From Siphlonurus alternatus (taxonomy: Eukaryota; Arthropoda; Insecta; Ephemeroptera; Siphlonuridae), in contig OX463779.1 in NCBI GenBank assembly GCA_949825025.1, forward strand, positions 27,680,539-27,744,538: a DNA stretch of 64,000 nt, written 5' to 3'. Made by a program: the position numbers and the translations under genes. Position 1 is the first letter of the stretch; every line of letters starts with the position of its first letter. The notes under the pieces are model-generated. The model was not told the DNA's origin. It saw only the letters and a program-made list of their open reading frames with translations, and ran no database searches. Shown piece after piece: positions 9,201 to 18,330 of the stretch.

Positions 9201-12200
9201 GGAATGGAATTTATTTTGAAGGTTAGATTATTTTTTTTAATGATCATACAAACTCTAGAGTCTAGGGACACATCTAAGAATTACAATTTCTCTTTTATAA
9301 ATATTAATTAAATACAGTGACCTTAAAAGCAATAAATATTCAAATTAAGGAAAATAAACCATTTAGGTTGTGATAATCTTATTAAAAGAAAAGGATAGGA
9401 ATAACCAGCAAGGCCTTACCGATCGAAAGAGTCACAGCAGGTGGAAATTCTTGCGGTCACAGAGGTCACACCTCTGTGACCGCAAGAATTTCCACCTGCT
9501 GTGACTCTTTCGATCGGTAAGGCCTTGCTGGTTATTCCTATCCTTTTCTTTTAATAAGATGACCTTAAAAGCAGCTGAATTATAACAAAAATGTGTGGCA
9601 TATGAAGGGCTTATTTCGTATGTACTTGCCTGCAGCATATTTGTAGCCTTGTGGTAGCCACAGGCATAGAGTGAGTACATCTTGAGGAAGGGAGCAAGGC
9701 GTACAAATGCTGGAGCGAGGCAATCTTCCTGGCAGCTGTGCAGTTCCGAGACCAGAGCTTCAGCAACTCGGTACACCGTCTCAATGTGGCCAAATATTGT
9801 AGAGAAGTGTTCTGCACTCATCAGCCCATTGGATGAGAGAGGCTCCATGAAGAACTGGAAATTCCACCAATTAATTAATTAATTTCAAAACAATTTATGG
9901 TCATTAAAAATCATCAAAAATGAATAATACAGGGTGTCCATAAAGTACTGCCTATACTTGTCAGCTTCTTCAAAAATATTGTCTCACAGTTAAATACAGT
10001 AACATGTTGGGAAGCTCATTTTGTCTCAAATTTGATGATGCATTTAAAAAAAATGAGAAACGGTTCACATGATAAAACAGTGTATTCTTTACTCGACAGT
10101 GGCTCCATCTTTCGCAGTTTTTGTTAACAAAAAATTACTTTTTAAGGTATGAAAATGGTCCAAACTCATGCACCACGTGAGCATAATTTGTTCCTTGACA
10201 AATATTCAGTCAATACTTATCTCAGCCTACACCTTTGAGGGGAGCTTGCCCTGGAATTGCATGAAGCATGCTCGAATGTGCTCCTTCATTTCTTACATGG
10301 TTGCAACAATGAGTAAACATTGTCTTTGACGTGACCCCAAAGAAAATATTTGGAGGCGTTAAGGTATAACCTGAGAATTTGTCTGTCAAGGTCAAGAGGT
10401 GTGGCTATAGTGGCAACACTGTTTGCATTGGAATGCGCATAAATTTTTAGGAGGGGGTGGTGACAACAGTCCTTGAGAACGCTGCCACATTTTTCATCAC
10501 ATACAGGAAACGATCATCGCCACGTTTCAAAATATATGAAAACAATTCAGAAAAATAGTCTAAAAAATTAGGTTTTAGTAAAAAAAAAAGTAAAAGAATC
10601 TGTTGTATAGTTTTTTTGCAATGCTAATTAACAAATTTAACCTTGGAAGGATACAAAATTCTCATTTAAATAAATTAATTATGTATAATTAAACTAACGG
10701 TTAAAAAATTCCGAAAAAATTCCGAGCTAATTTGACAATTGTTGTGAGTCCACCAAATTAATTTGAAGAAAATCTGTTGTAGCGAATTTTTCGTCCAAAT
10801 TTCTCAGGTTAAGCCTTAAGTAGTTGATCTTGGTGGCCAGGCAATCTGCTCCCCCTTCTCCCTCCCCCAATTCGTCCAGGGAACGTAGCATTAAAATATC
10901 CCCTCACAATGTGTCCAAAATGAGGGGTTTCGTGGCGGTGCTCAGCATCTTCTGCTGGAACACAGTCTCATGATCCAATTTTTTTTTTTTCTGCTTGCAA
11001 ATTTTAGGCAATAGAAATCGCAATGTTAGAGGGACACTCAAACTTTCACAGAGGTGTGAGCTGAGGTGAGTATCGACTGAATATTTGTCAAGGAACAAAT
11101 TATACTCACAAGGTGCCAAGTTTGGACCATTTTCATACCTTGAAAGTCACTTTTTGGGAAAAAAAAAAAATCGGCGTAAAATGGAGCCATAGTGGAGTAA
11201 AATGACTATTTTACCATGCGACCCGTTTCTCATGAGCGATTGGCCTGAATTCATTTTTGAATGCACCAAAAAATTTGAAATGAAATAGGCTTTCTAACGG
11301 TGTTCCATTGAACTGTGGGAAAATATTTTTGACCAAGCTGAAAAGTGCAAAGTATGGGCGGTATGTACAGACAAACAGACGCAGCACCGAGCGGGATTCC
11401 GGACGGTTTAATTCTTTCGATTGTTTCCCCTCAAAGTACGGCAAGTATTTCTTTGTATTATTAGTATCCGATACGAGTCATACGACTGCACAATGGCAAC
11501 ACTGGTCGTTCGGTCGTCTCCATTCTTTAACACATCCCCTCTATCGATACCCCTTGCACATGACGTCATGCTACGTAGACATAAACACGGCTTGTCTAAG
11601 CGGTCCTAAAAATCCCGCACGGTGCTTCGTCTGTTTGTCTAGCTGTGGTATACATACACATACTTTATGTAAACCCTGTACACTATTATATTATAACAAC
11701 TTTTAATTTTTTATCAGCGTCAACGAAAAGGTGAAAATTATGGAGGCCTTCGAATCATAGCATAATTATTCAATACATCGTTACTGATATAATGTAAAAA
11801 TGTTAAAAAAAATGGTAGCAGTCGTTATTATACGAAGTAAATTAATAAAAGTCCTTAAGTCACCATATGTACCTTCATTACAGTTTCTAGTTGTTGAACG
11901 TAGCTCAGTTCAGATGATAGAATCTCTTGTGTAGCCTTAGACCTTAGCAAAAGGTGATGAGTCTCAGCACCGTGAATTTCATTTAAGGCACTCAAAACTA
12001 TACAAAAAGCAAAGAGAAATCAAATTAAAATCCAATACATATTTTGTGTATGCACTTTATGTTTAAACAGTATTTGGTAATTATTAGTGCATACCTTTAT
12101 TACGAGTTCTTGAAGTTAAAATGTTCCTTTCTGCTATGACCCTTTGAAGCTCAACACTCAAGGGTGTGTCTCTGCGAGGTGTTTCACAGATAGAGTTCAT
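4492..12200 (-). CDS. Dbl-family Rho guanine nucleotide exchange factor (DH-PH), ARHGEF39-like
   Basis: Nine coding exons, read right to left: 12095-12200, 11873-11997, 9630-9854, 8701-8893, 7610-7773, 6956-7114, 6548-6640, 6158-6493, 4492-4674. They total 1584 nt, giving 527 residues ending in TAA. The DH domain spans roughly residues 50-255: helix 1 around ILSSELSYVQQLETVM and the CR3 signature ITPVQRLPRYRLLLRELA at about 185-202. The PH domain (about 260-353) shows VQLVLLSDMFLCCRL and the final helix EEGEAWTTATIQAIS. DH domains load GTP on Rho-family GTPases and the PH domain positions them at membrane. Order, size and PH motifs resemble vertebrate ARHGEF39, but about 170 C-terminal residues (basic/serine-rich, then proline-rich) are extra and unassigned. 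The start is the ATG at 12200; a candidate upstream exon has stops in the joined frame, so it is 5' UTR. The intron after 9630 appears to use a GC donor. Orthology is inferred; the DH-PH call is firm. Confidence 0.85.
4827..5477. mobile_element. TTAA-ended foldback, family A, copy 1
   Basis: Inverted repeat of about 650 bp with arms of about 310 bp in the last intron of the RhoGEF gene. The left end follows TTAA (4825-4828) with AGTAAAGTGCGCACGAG, and the right end is CTCGTGCGCACTTTACT followed by TTAA (5474-5477). Arms match over long blocks, e.g. GAGCGCGTCGCTTAACATTG and its complement. The second member is at 31982. No transposase frame. Confidence 0.85.
6061..6132. repeat. (TAAA)n microsatellite
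   Basis: About 18 uninterrupted TAAA units immediately beside the donor of the RhoGEF exon at 6158. The rest of this intron (5478-6157) is AT-rich with nothing else recognised. Confidence 0.95.
7774..8360. other. RhoGEF intron, left part
   Basis: AT-rich intronic sequence with a poly-A run near 8037. No exon or recognisable repeat apart from the retrotransposon remnant that begins at 8362. Confidence 0.4.
8362..8610 (-). pseudogene. Non-LTR retrotransposon C-terminal remnant
   Basis: A minus-strand frame contains HNHNTRN, then a segment with LSMYNKLPNDVK and NVFKVSVKS. The pattern (His/Asn-Thr-Arg box, then W/YNxLP, then a final F-K helix) is typical of the C-terminus of CR1/Jockey-type LINE polyproteins. 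It sits in a RhoGEF intron on the same strand as the gene. No upstream RT motifs remain, so it is a 5'-truncated dead copy. Confidence 0.55.
9146..9210. repeat. Poly-A followed by (GGAAT)n
   Basis: A run of about 41 A is followed by several GGAAT units and then TTATTTT. A poly-A with a short simple-sequence tail suggests the 3' end of a retroposed sequence, but I could not identify the body. Confidence 0.6.
9376..9560. repeat. Apparently perfect 91-bp hairpin
   Basis: Arms 9376-9466 and 9470-9560 are reverse complements with no mismatch that I can find, separated by a 3-nt loop (CAC). The arm tips read AGAGGT / ACCTCT and the outer ends ATCTTATTAAAAG / CTTTTAATAAGAT. A 14-nt direct repeat, TGACCTTAAAAGCA, occurs at about 9318 and again at 9559 at the outer right edge, so the whole 240-bp block may be an insertion. 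It lies in a RhoGEF intron. Confidence 0.9.
9931..11370. mobile_element. Large foldback element (family Q) with a nested element
   Basis: Long imperfect inverted repeat in the RhoGEF intron. Left arm about 9935-10245, right arm about 11040-11365. The best-matching part is GGTATGAAAATGGTCCAAAC and TTTGTTCCTTGACAAATATT (left) against their complements at about 11080-11140. Outer parts match around ATGGAGCCA and CCGTTTCTCAT. The left end contains AGGGTGTCCATAAAGTAC. The middle holds a second inverted-repeat element at 10359-10819. No transposase seen. Confidence 0.75.
10359..10819. mobile_element. TTAA-ended foldback nested in element Q (family N)
   Basis: Left end TTAAGGTATAACCTGAGAAT, right end the complement of TTAAGGCTTAACCTGAGAAA; TTAA at both extremes (10359-10362, 10816-10819). 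Short terminal repeats with a long non-repeated centre. Confidence 0.6.
11369..11641. mobile_element. Short foldback/MITE abutting element Q (family R)
   Basis: Left CAGACAAACAGACGCAGCAC then GCGGGATT; right AATCCCGCACGGTGCTTCG then TCTGTTTGTCTAG. About 30 bp of terminal inverted repeat, no coding capacity. A central TGACGTCA motif lies near 11559. Confidence 0.65.
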
Positions 12201-12300
12201 TTTTAAACAAAGGTCTATACTAATAACCTGAAACAAAACATGGATGACAGTCTAACATATTATGCATACATTAGTTTATTTTTCGTTTAATTAAACTTAC

Positions 12301-12770
12301 ATTAGGATAAAAAAACTAGGCATCGCCAACTCCGTGCTACACAACAAAATTTGTAACGTCCATAAACATATGTTTTTTTTTTTAAATACAAAAAATTGCG
12401 CCACATAATACATAATTTCGACCGTAAAAAATCCAGCCGATTTCGCGCCAATTAACAGCTGTTTGCAGTAAAATCGCGCGCGGCCAGCGGCCATTGTGAT
12501 CAAGATTGTGATTGATACAGTCAAATACTCAAATACAGTGTACTCAGTGTAGCGGCCTAGCGGCTTGGATAGCAGCATAGCGACTTGCTTAGCGACTGAC
12601 CGGCTATAAGTGTATTCTCTCTGGGCTAGTAGCTGACTGGCTGGCTGGAGTGGCTGGATACTCTGGATAGTGGCTGCATGTGGATTGTGGCCCATTGTCC
12701 ATGTCCAGCATCGTCCGCTAGCTGTTGCAAAACCAAGGAGAAAATCCTTGTGCAAAACGCTGTTGGCTGT
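12301..12770 (-). promoter_or_regulatory. 5' non-coding exon and probable promoter of the RhoGEF gene
   Basis: On the minus strand a good donor (GTAAGTTTAA) follows 12301. Joining it to the acceptor before 12227 puts a stop before the RhoGEF start codon, so the upstream exon is untranslated. Sequence from about 12420 to 12720 is clearly more GC-rich than its surroundings and is the best promoter candidate. The transcription start cannot be fixed by eye. USP37 lies in the opposite direction, but LINE sequence intervenes. Confidence 0.4.
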
Positions 12771-14956
12771 CGGTGACACGGTGTGTTGGTATGTATGAAA
12801 AGACGGTTGTAAAATATATAAGGTATAAACTGGAGAAGAACGGATTTTTTGGATCACGACAACATGGTTTTCGAGAAAAGTATTCATGTGATACACAAAT
12901 TCTAGGGCTAGCACAGGAACTTGAGGAATGCCTGGACAGTGGGGGGGAAACACATGCAATCTTTCTGGATTTTGAAAAAGCCTTCGACAAGGTACCGCAT
13001 GACATACTAATGAGGAAAGTTAGAGCGGCACTGCAGGAAGAACAATTAGCCAAATATGTTGAGGATTTTCTGACAGACAGGGTACAGAGGGTAAAGTTAA
13101 GTCGAGAAACAATGTCGGGGGAAAAAAAGGTAACGTCAGGAGTTCCGCAATTAAGGCAGCGTACTGGGGCTTATTTTGTTCATTATTTTTATCGAAGATA
13201 TTGGAACAGGAATTAAATAAAAAATGAGACTGTTTGCAGATGATAGTGTTATATATAAAATAATGAAGGACAAAGACGACACGAAAATACTTCAGGAGGA
13301 TCTGAATATAGTAGGTAAATGGGTAAAGAAAAATAAAATGCATCTTAATATTGATAAATGTACAGTATCACAAACCTTAGTTTACGTATGGAAGACATTT
13401 TGAATAGAAAATAGTACCGTTTTGCGTTACGATCTTCATTTTTTAACGATAGGCGCTCGATTAGAAAAAAACATCACATCCCTAGTTTAGTTTGCCGGTT
13501 TATGAGAACGCCACGGCCGTGGGCGCGGCAATCCGCTTGCCTAGCGGCCATCCCAAGTATCTAATATACTTTTAACCTATTATTAGTACTGACATCATGG
13601 TTTAATGTTCATTAATTTAGCGAACTTTAAAACCAGAACAGAAAAGGCACGCTGCCATGATTTTTGTTATTGTGACGTCACAGGAGCTCGAAATCGATTA
13701 ATTAAATCGAACCGAATCGAACTTAACCGATCAGCTGACCTGAAAAAAGGCGTTCGTTTTAAAATAAAAGACAGATCGGAATATACGTCTATATACGCCT
13801 CCAGAAGCTATAATAAATCCAGAATGTTACTTTTAAATGCGTAAGGGTGCCTATTTTTTTTAATTTCACCACTTTTTTTCAAGTTTTTAGCATTTTTGGT
13901 GTCGACGTGTTGTCACAACAGCGGCTCCATGCGGCCCCACTGGCCCCAGGCTTTCGTCTGGAAGAGGTGCAAAGTGGTCGAAGTGGTGGCGACGCGATTT
14001 TGAAATCAAATTAAACTTACTTTTTTATACCTTTTTCCAATAGTTATACATATTATAGAAGCATGTAATATTTTTAAAAAATTCCATAGTTTAAAATAAC
14101 CTTGTTGTGGGACATTTTTAAAAAATTAAGATTACTACGCCTTGGCGACGTCTAGTCTGTGATCTCAGGCGTAATCTAAGGCTTGTTTAACTGTAGCACA
14201 GTCAAATTTAGTAGGAAAAGAGCAGGAAGCACAGCGATATATAAAATGAACAGAGCTGAACTTAAAGAGGAAAAGAAATATAAATATTTAGGGGTAGTAA
14301 TGCAATGTAAGCTTAACTGGAATGACCAAATTGCATACATCACAAATAAAGGAAGAAGAAATCTGGAGTTTGTAATGAGAAATTTGAAAGGAACGGGGAG
14401 GGAAATCAGGGAAAAAGCGTACAAAACACTTATCCGACCAATGTTGGAATATGGATGCAACGTTTGGGACCCATATAGGACGAAGGGTAAGAAGGAACTG
14501 GAAAAGATACAGAGAAGAGTGGCCAGAAGAGTGACTGGCAAAATGGGAAGCTGGAAACTGGTGAGTGACGGAAAGGAAATTCGTAAGGAAAGGGAGAGTG
14601 TCACACAAATGATTGGAGAACTGGGATGGAGCTCGCTGGAGGAAAGGAGGAGGCAAATTAGATTGACAACAATGTACAAAATTACAAGGAACGCCAAGGG
14701 TTGGGAGGAGATGAGTGGAAAAGTGGACAGGGGGAGATATTTGGGGAGAAGGGACCATGAATGGAAGCTCGAGTATCAGGGAGGCAACAATGATGTGGGA
14801 AAGTATTCTTTTATCAGGAGGACAGCGAGAGAGTGGAATCTGCTGGGGTCTGCGGAGGTGGGCATGGACAGGATTGAGAAGTTCAGGGAGCTGGTGACCT
14901 CAAGCAAGACACAAACTGTGAGCCATAGTGGTGTAGCCACAACTGCCGCAGTATAA
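12771..14956 (+). pseudogene. Non-LTR retrotransposon (CR1/Jockey-like) RT, disrupted copy a
   Basis: Two blocks of one reverse transcriptase. Block 12771-13369 encodes the RT palm: QHGFREKYSCDTQ, FLDFEKAFDKVPHD, SGVPQ, then after a frameshift near 13150 and a stop, RLFADDSVIY (catalytic FADD). Block 14187-14956 encodes the thumb and C-terminus: YKYLGVVMQCKLNWN, RNLEFVMRNLKG, RPMLEYGCNVWDPY, and DVGKYSFIRRTAREWN before a stop. The break between the blocks is a DNA element at 13370-14186. There is no endonuclease domain, so the copy is 5'-truncated. The 3' end reads CTAATCTTTATCTTTATC, a short-repeat tail seen in CR1-like elements. Copy b at 21733 is the same family. Confidence 0.85.
13370..14186. 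mobile_element. Non-autonomous TIR DNA element inserted in LINE copy a
   Basis: About 817 bp. Left end ACAAACCTTAGTTTACG, right-end complement ACAAGCCTTAGATTACG: a 17-bp terminal inverted repeat with two mismatches. ACAGT occurs on both sides as a possible target duplication. Removing it restores the reading order of the retrotransposon. No transposase frame. A solo match to the terminus (CAAGCCTTAGTTTACGCC) lies at about 17476. Confidence 0.7.
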
Positions 14957-15039
14957 ACTAATCTTTATCTTTATCATACACAAATTATTGCAAGAGAACA
15001 GAGATCTACGGGCCTGTCTATTAGCTCATCCGATCATCC

Positions 15040-16640
15040 AGCTCTACCTAGCCACGAAGCCAAGTACGGGCCATGTACGCATATCTATAATTCTATTGTC
15101 TCTATTAGGAAAATGTATGTTGTTTTCATCGATTATCTGAAGGCTTTTGATTCTGTCTATAGAAAAATTTTGGTGCAGAAGTTGGTGGCTGCCAATGTTA
15201 TCCCCCATGAACTCCTAATAATTGTTGCTCAAATGCTCGAAATTAATTTCATGAAAATTTATGATGGCCTCCTTCTTTCAAAGTCAACAGGGAGGTCCAT
15301 CCAGTCCAACTCTTTATAATTTTTTAACACACGACATCGTAGAATATCTGAAACAATTTTTTGAAGATGAAAAAGATGTTTATTTCCTAGGTATATAATA
15401 TGCCGATGACATGGCAATAATGTCCAAAGACCTTGCTAAGCTGCAGCTAGTTCTAAATAAAGTAGTTGATTGGTCTAAACTTAACGGCCTAACTATCAAC
15501 GCTAGCAAGACAAAAATCGTTAAGTTTAGAAAAGGAGGCCCACTCTGTAAAAGTGACATAATGCACTGCCAAGGTGAAAAAATTGAGTTCGTTAATAGCT
15601 TTAAGTACCTAGGAGTCACCTTCCAGCAATCAGGGACTACCTTCACTTCCCATATAATAGATAGGTGCAAAGCAGCCCTTCTAGCCTCATGGTATTTCAA
15701 ATCTACCTCTTTTATCGGTCAACACGGCCCTCAAGCTATTCCATCTTAAAATTGAACCCATTGCCACGTACGGCTTAAAAGTGATATGGCCATATTTGAA
15801 GACTACAGATTTTGACATACTAGACTCAGTAAAATCAAGATTCATTAAGAGACTATTATCTGTTTCTAAATTTTCCCCATCTAGATTAGTCTATAAGCTT
15901 ACAGAGGAAAATTATTTTGTTTCGGAACTTCAGCAAAAATTTAATCTTCTCCTCAACCTGCAAATTACAATAGTTTTCTAAAAGAAAACGCTCTCAAAGC
16001 CTCCCAAATTGACCCTAATTTTTATAAAACCCCTGCATTCAACAACCAAGTATGGAAAAACTGTCAATTTAAAGATCGGCATGTCTTCTCAAGATTCTCA
16101 GTGCATGGTTTTCATCATTCTTTATGCACTAACCCAGTGTTTCATGTGAGTAATGAAAATTGTAAATGCAAGCTTTGCGGAGAGTTGTGTGAAACATATC
16201 ATATCCTAAACTGTCCACTGCGTAAACTCCCCCTGTTACACTATGCCCGTCAGACTACCTGAAAATGTTTGTGCAATTTGATAGTTCCTAAAAATATATA
16301 TAATATATTAATTATATATAATATTATAACTATATTATATATCTGCATACTGTATAACTATAATATATCATAATTGAATTGATAAATGTTTAAAATTGGA
16401 ACTATTACAATTGTATACTAATATTATTATGTATTGTGTTCTTATTTTGTTTATATATATATAATATATTGATTATTATTATTAATATATTTTTTTTGTT
16501 TGTATTGTGGGCAAATTATATTTCATTTTGGTTTGTATAATAATATGTATGTACAATATAATCAATATTTTTCTTTTTATTTTTTAGGTTATTATTATAT
16601 AATATTTTATAATCTATTCTGTACACTGTTTTTGTGTTCA
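15040..16640 (+). pseudogene. Second non-LTR retrotransposon RT fragment, different family
   Basis: Plus-strand frames with stops and shifts. VVFIDYLKAFDSVYR (palm) lies near 15120, then the catalytic YADDMAIMSKD near 15400, NASKTKIVKF and FKYLGVTFQQSGT near 15600. The C-terminus near 16165 carries a Cys-His cluster, CKCKLCGELCETYHILNCP. YADD rather than FADD and different flanking motifs separate it from copies a and b. Its 3' part (16260-16640) is extremely AT-rich and contains AATAAA near 16640. Confidence 0.75.
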
Positions 16641-16649
16641 ATAAACAAT

Positions 16650-18330
16650 TTATTATTACTGTCTCTATTATAGGACCCGGCCTATCCGTTGTTATCTGTT
16701 AATCAAGCTGGACCTTACTCGTGTAAAGATTAAAGAATATAAATACTGCATACACCACGTGCGCAGCCCGGTAACGGACCCCCTTCAGACATTTCGCACT
16801 TTTAACAATTTTTATCTGCCATATTTAGGGTTCTTAAAATTTTGAAGAAAAAAAATATATTAACATGTTCAATGGAATGTAGCAATTGAGTTTATCATAA
16901 TTTCAGTTCCATATCAGAGCATCTCTTTGAGTACTGTAAAAAAAAAAAAAATTGTGTGGAGGGACATGAAAAATAAATGTTCCGGTTTTTGGTCCATGCC
17001 TGCTTTTGGACTCCTTATAACCAAAAAAAGTAAAAGAAAATAAAATTGTAACCCATTAACCAAATCAGCCTTTTCATAAAAATAACAACTGCAATACTGT
17101 GATATTTTTTTTACTAGTTCAGAAAAAATAAAAACGAATTGTTTGTTAAAAACCCTGTTTTTATTCGTTTTTATTCGTTTTTTTTTTTTTTTTTTTTTTT
17201 TTTTTGAACCAGCAAAAAAATTATCAAGGTATTGCAGTTGTTATTTTCATGGAAGGGAGGGTTTGGTTAATCAGTTACATTTTTTTTTTTTTTTTTTTTG
17301 CCTATAATGAGCCTAAAAGCAGGTCGGAACCAAAACAGGGCTAAAATCCAAAACTGGGCTGTGCACTGTACATCAATAAATTCAATTGAATTCCTTAACC
17401 CAGGAATTCCCTTACCCAGTAAATGAAGGGTGTCAAAAATGTGTTGCTGACCTGGATGTTATTATACTTTCTTTCAAGCCTTAGTTTACGCCTGTCAATC
17501 ATCTGTGTCGTAGAAATACAATGTAGATTCTTGCAGGATTCCTGTGATCTGTGTTCTTCCGACACATGTAGTCAATTTGTAATATAAAAAAGTAGTTCTT
17601 TAAAAGAAAAAAAAAGTTGAAATAAATCCAACCCACTTGATGCTTGTTGCATTATATAATTGCTAGGTAAATACTGAAACTTCTTTAAAAAAAATTATCT
17701 GTCCCAATAACTTTTGTGGAAATAAGACCATATTTCTGTCCACTAGATCTATTAATAATTATTCATGTTGGCTGCCATTTTTATCAGATGATGAATGATG
17801 GTCATCCATGAACTATTTTTTTTAAGTGTAAATTACGGTTTGAAAGACTACTGTAAGTATAATACGTATCATACTTTAAAAAGGATGGTACAGTACTGGC
17901 CCAACATTCTCAATTGGCACTGGACCGACAGAATTGTGTTTACTGGGTAGGATTTTATCCATGTAAAACACAAATAATGAAAATATGTCAATGGGCAAAT
18001 GCAGTAAAAGAGGTACTGCACTGGTAAAGTTTTACATTAATTTACAAGGAAGCTAGTTAGTATCAAAGTGGATGTATGCTGAGCTATCTCTCATGATGCT
18101 CTGGTTTACTTGGATGTTTGTGGCTTTCAAAATTTATAAAAAGGCATCAGGCACTTTGAGAACTAAATTTGTAAATTGTATTTTCCATAGAATATAATAA
18201 TATAGTGACACTTGCATGCATTCTGTGTACTGTACCACGGTTGGGATCAGTTGGTGTTGACTTGACAGGTCTATATTCAGTTCCAAGTCACACACTAGAT
18301 ACAATTTAATTTAAGTGCTTGTGTTTTCAG
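16650..18330. other. Spacer/upstream region of USP37
   Basis: Contains foldback O at 16983-17333 and poly-T tracts. No exon encoding the USP37 N-terminal PH-like domain was found, nor a convincing start exon. A segment near 17476 matches one terminus of the DNA element at 13370. Confidence 0.4.
16983..17333. mobile_element. Foldback element O
   Basis: Inverted repeat with inner blocks AAATAACAACTGCAATAC-like on the left and its complement (GTATTGCAGTTGTTATTTT) on the right. Outer block TGCCTGCTTTTGGACTCC pairs with GAGCCTAAAAGCAGG. Internal poly-T runs blur the arms. Confidence 0.6.

Noticed and set aside
12297..12959. 220-codon minus-strand frame overlapping the LINE and promoter region
   Set aside because: It spans a splice donor and antisense retrotransposon sequence, with no family features.
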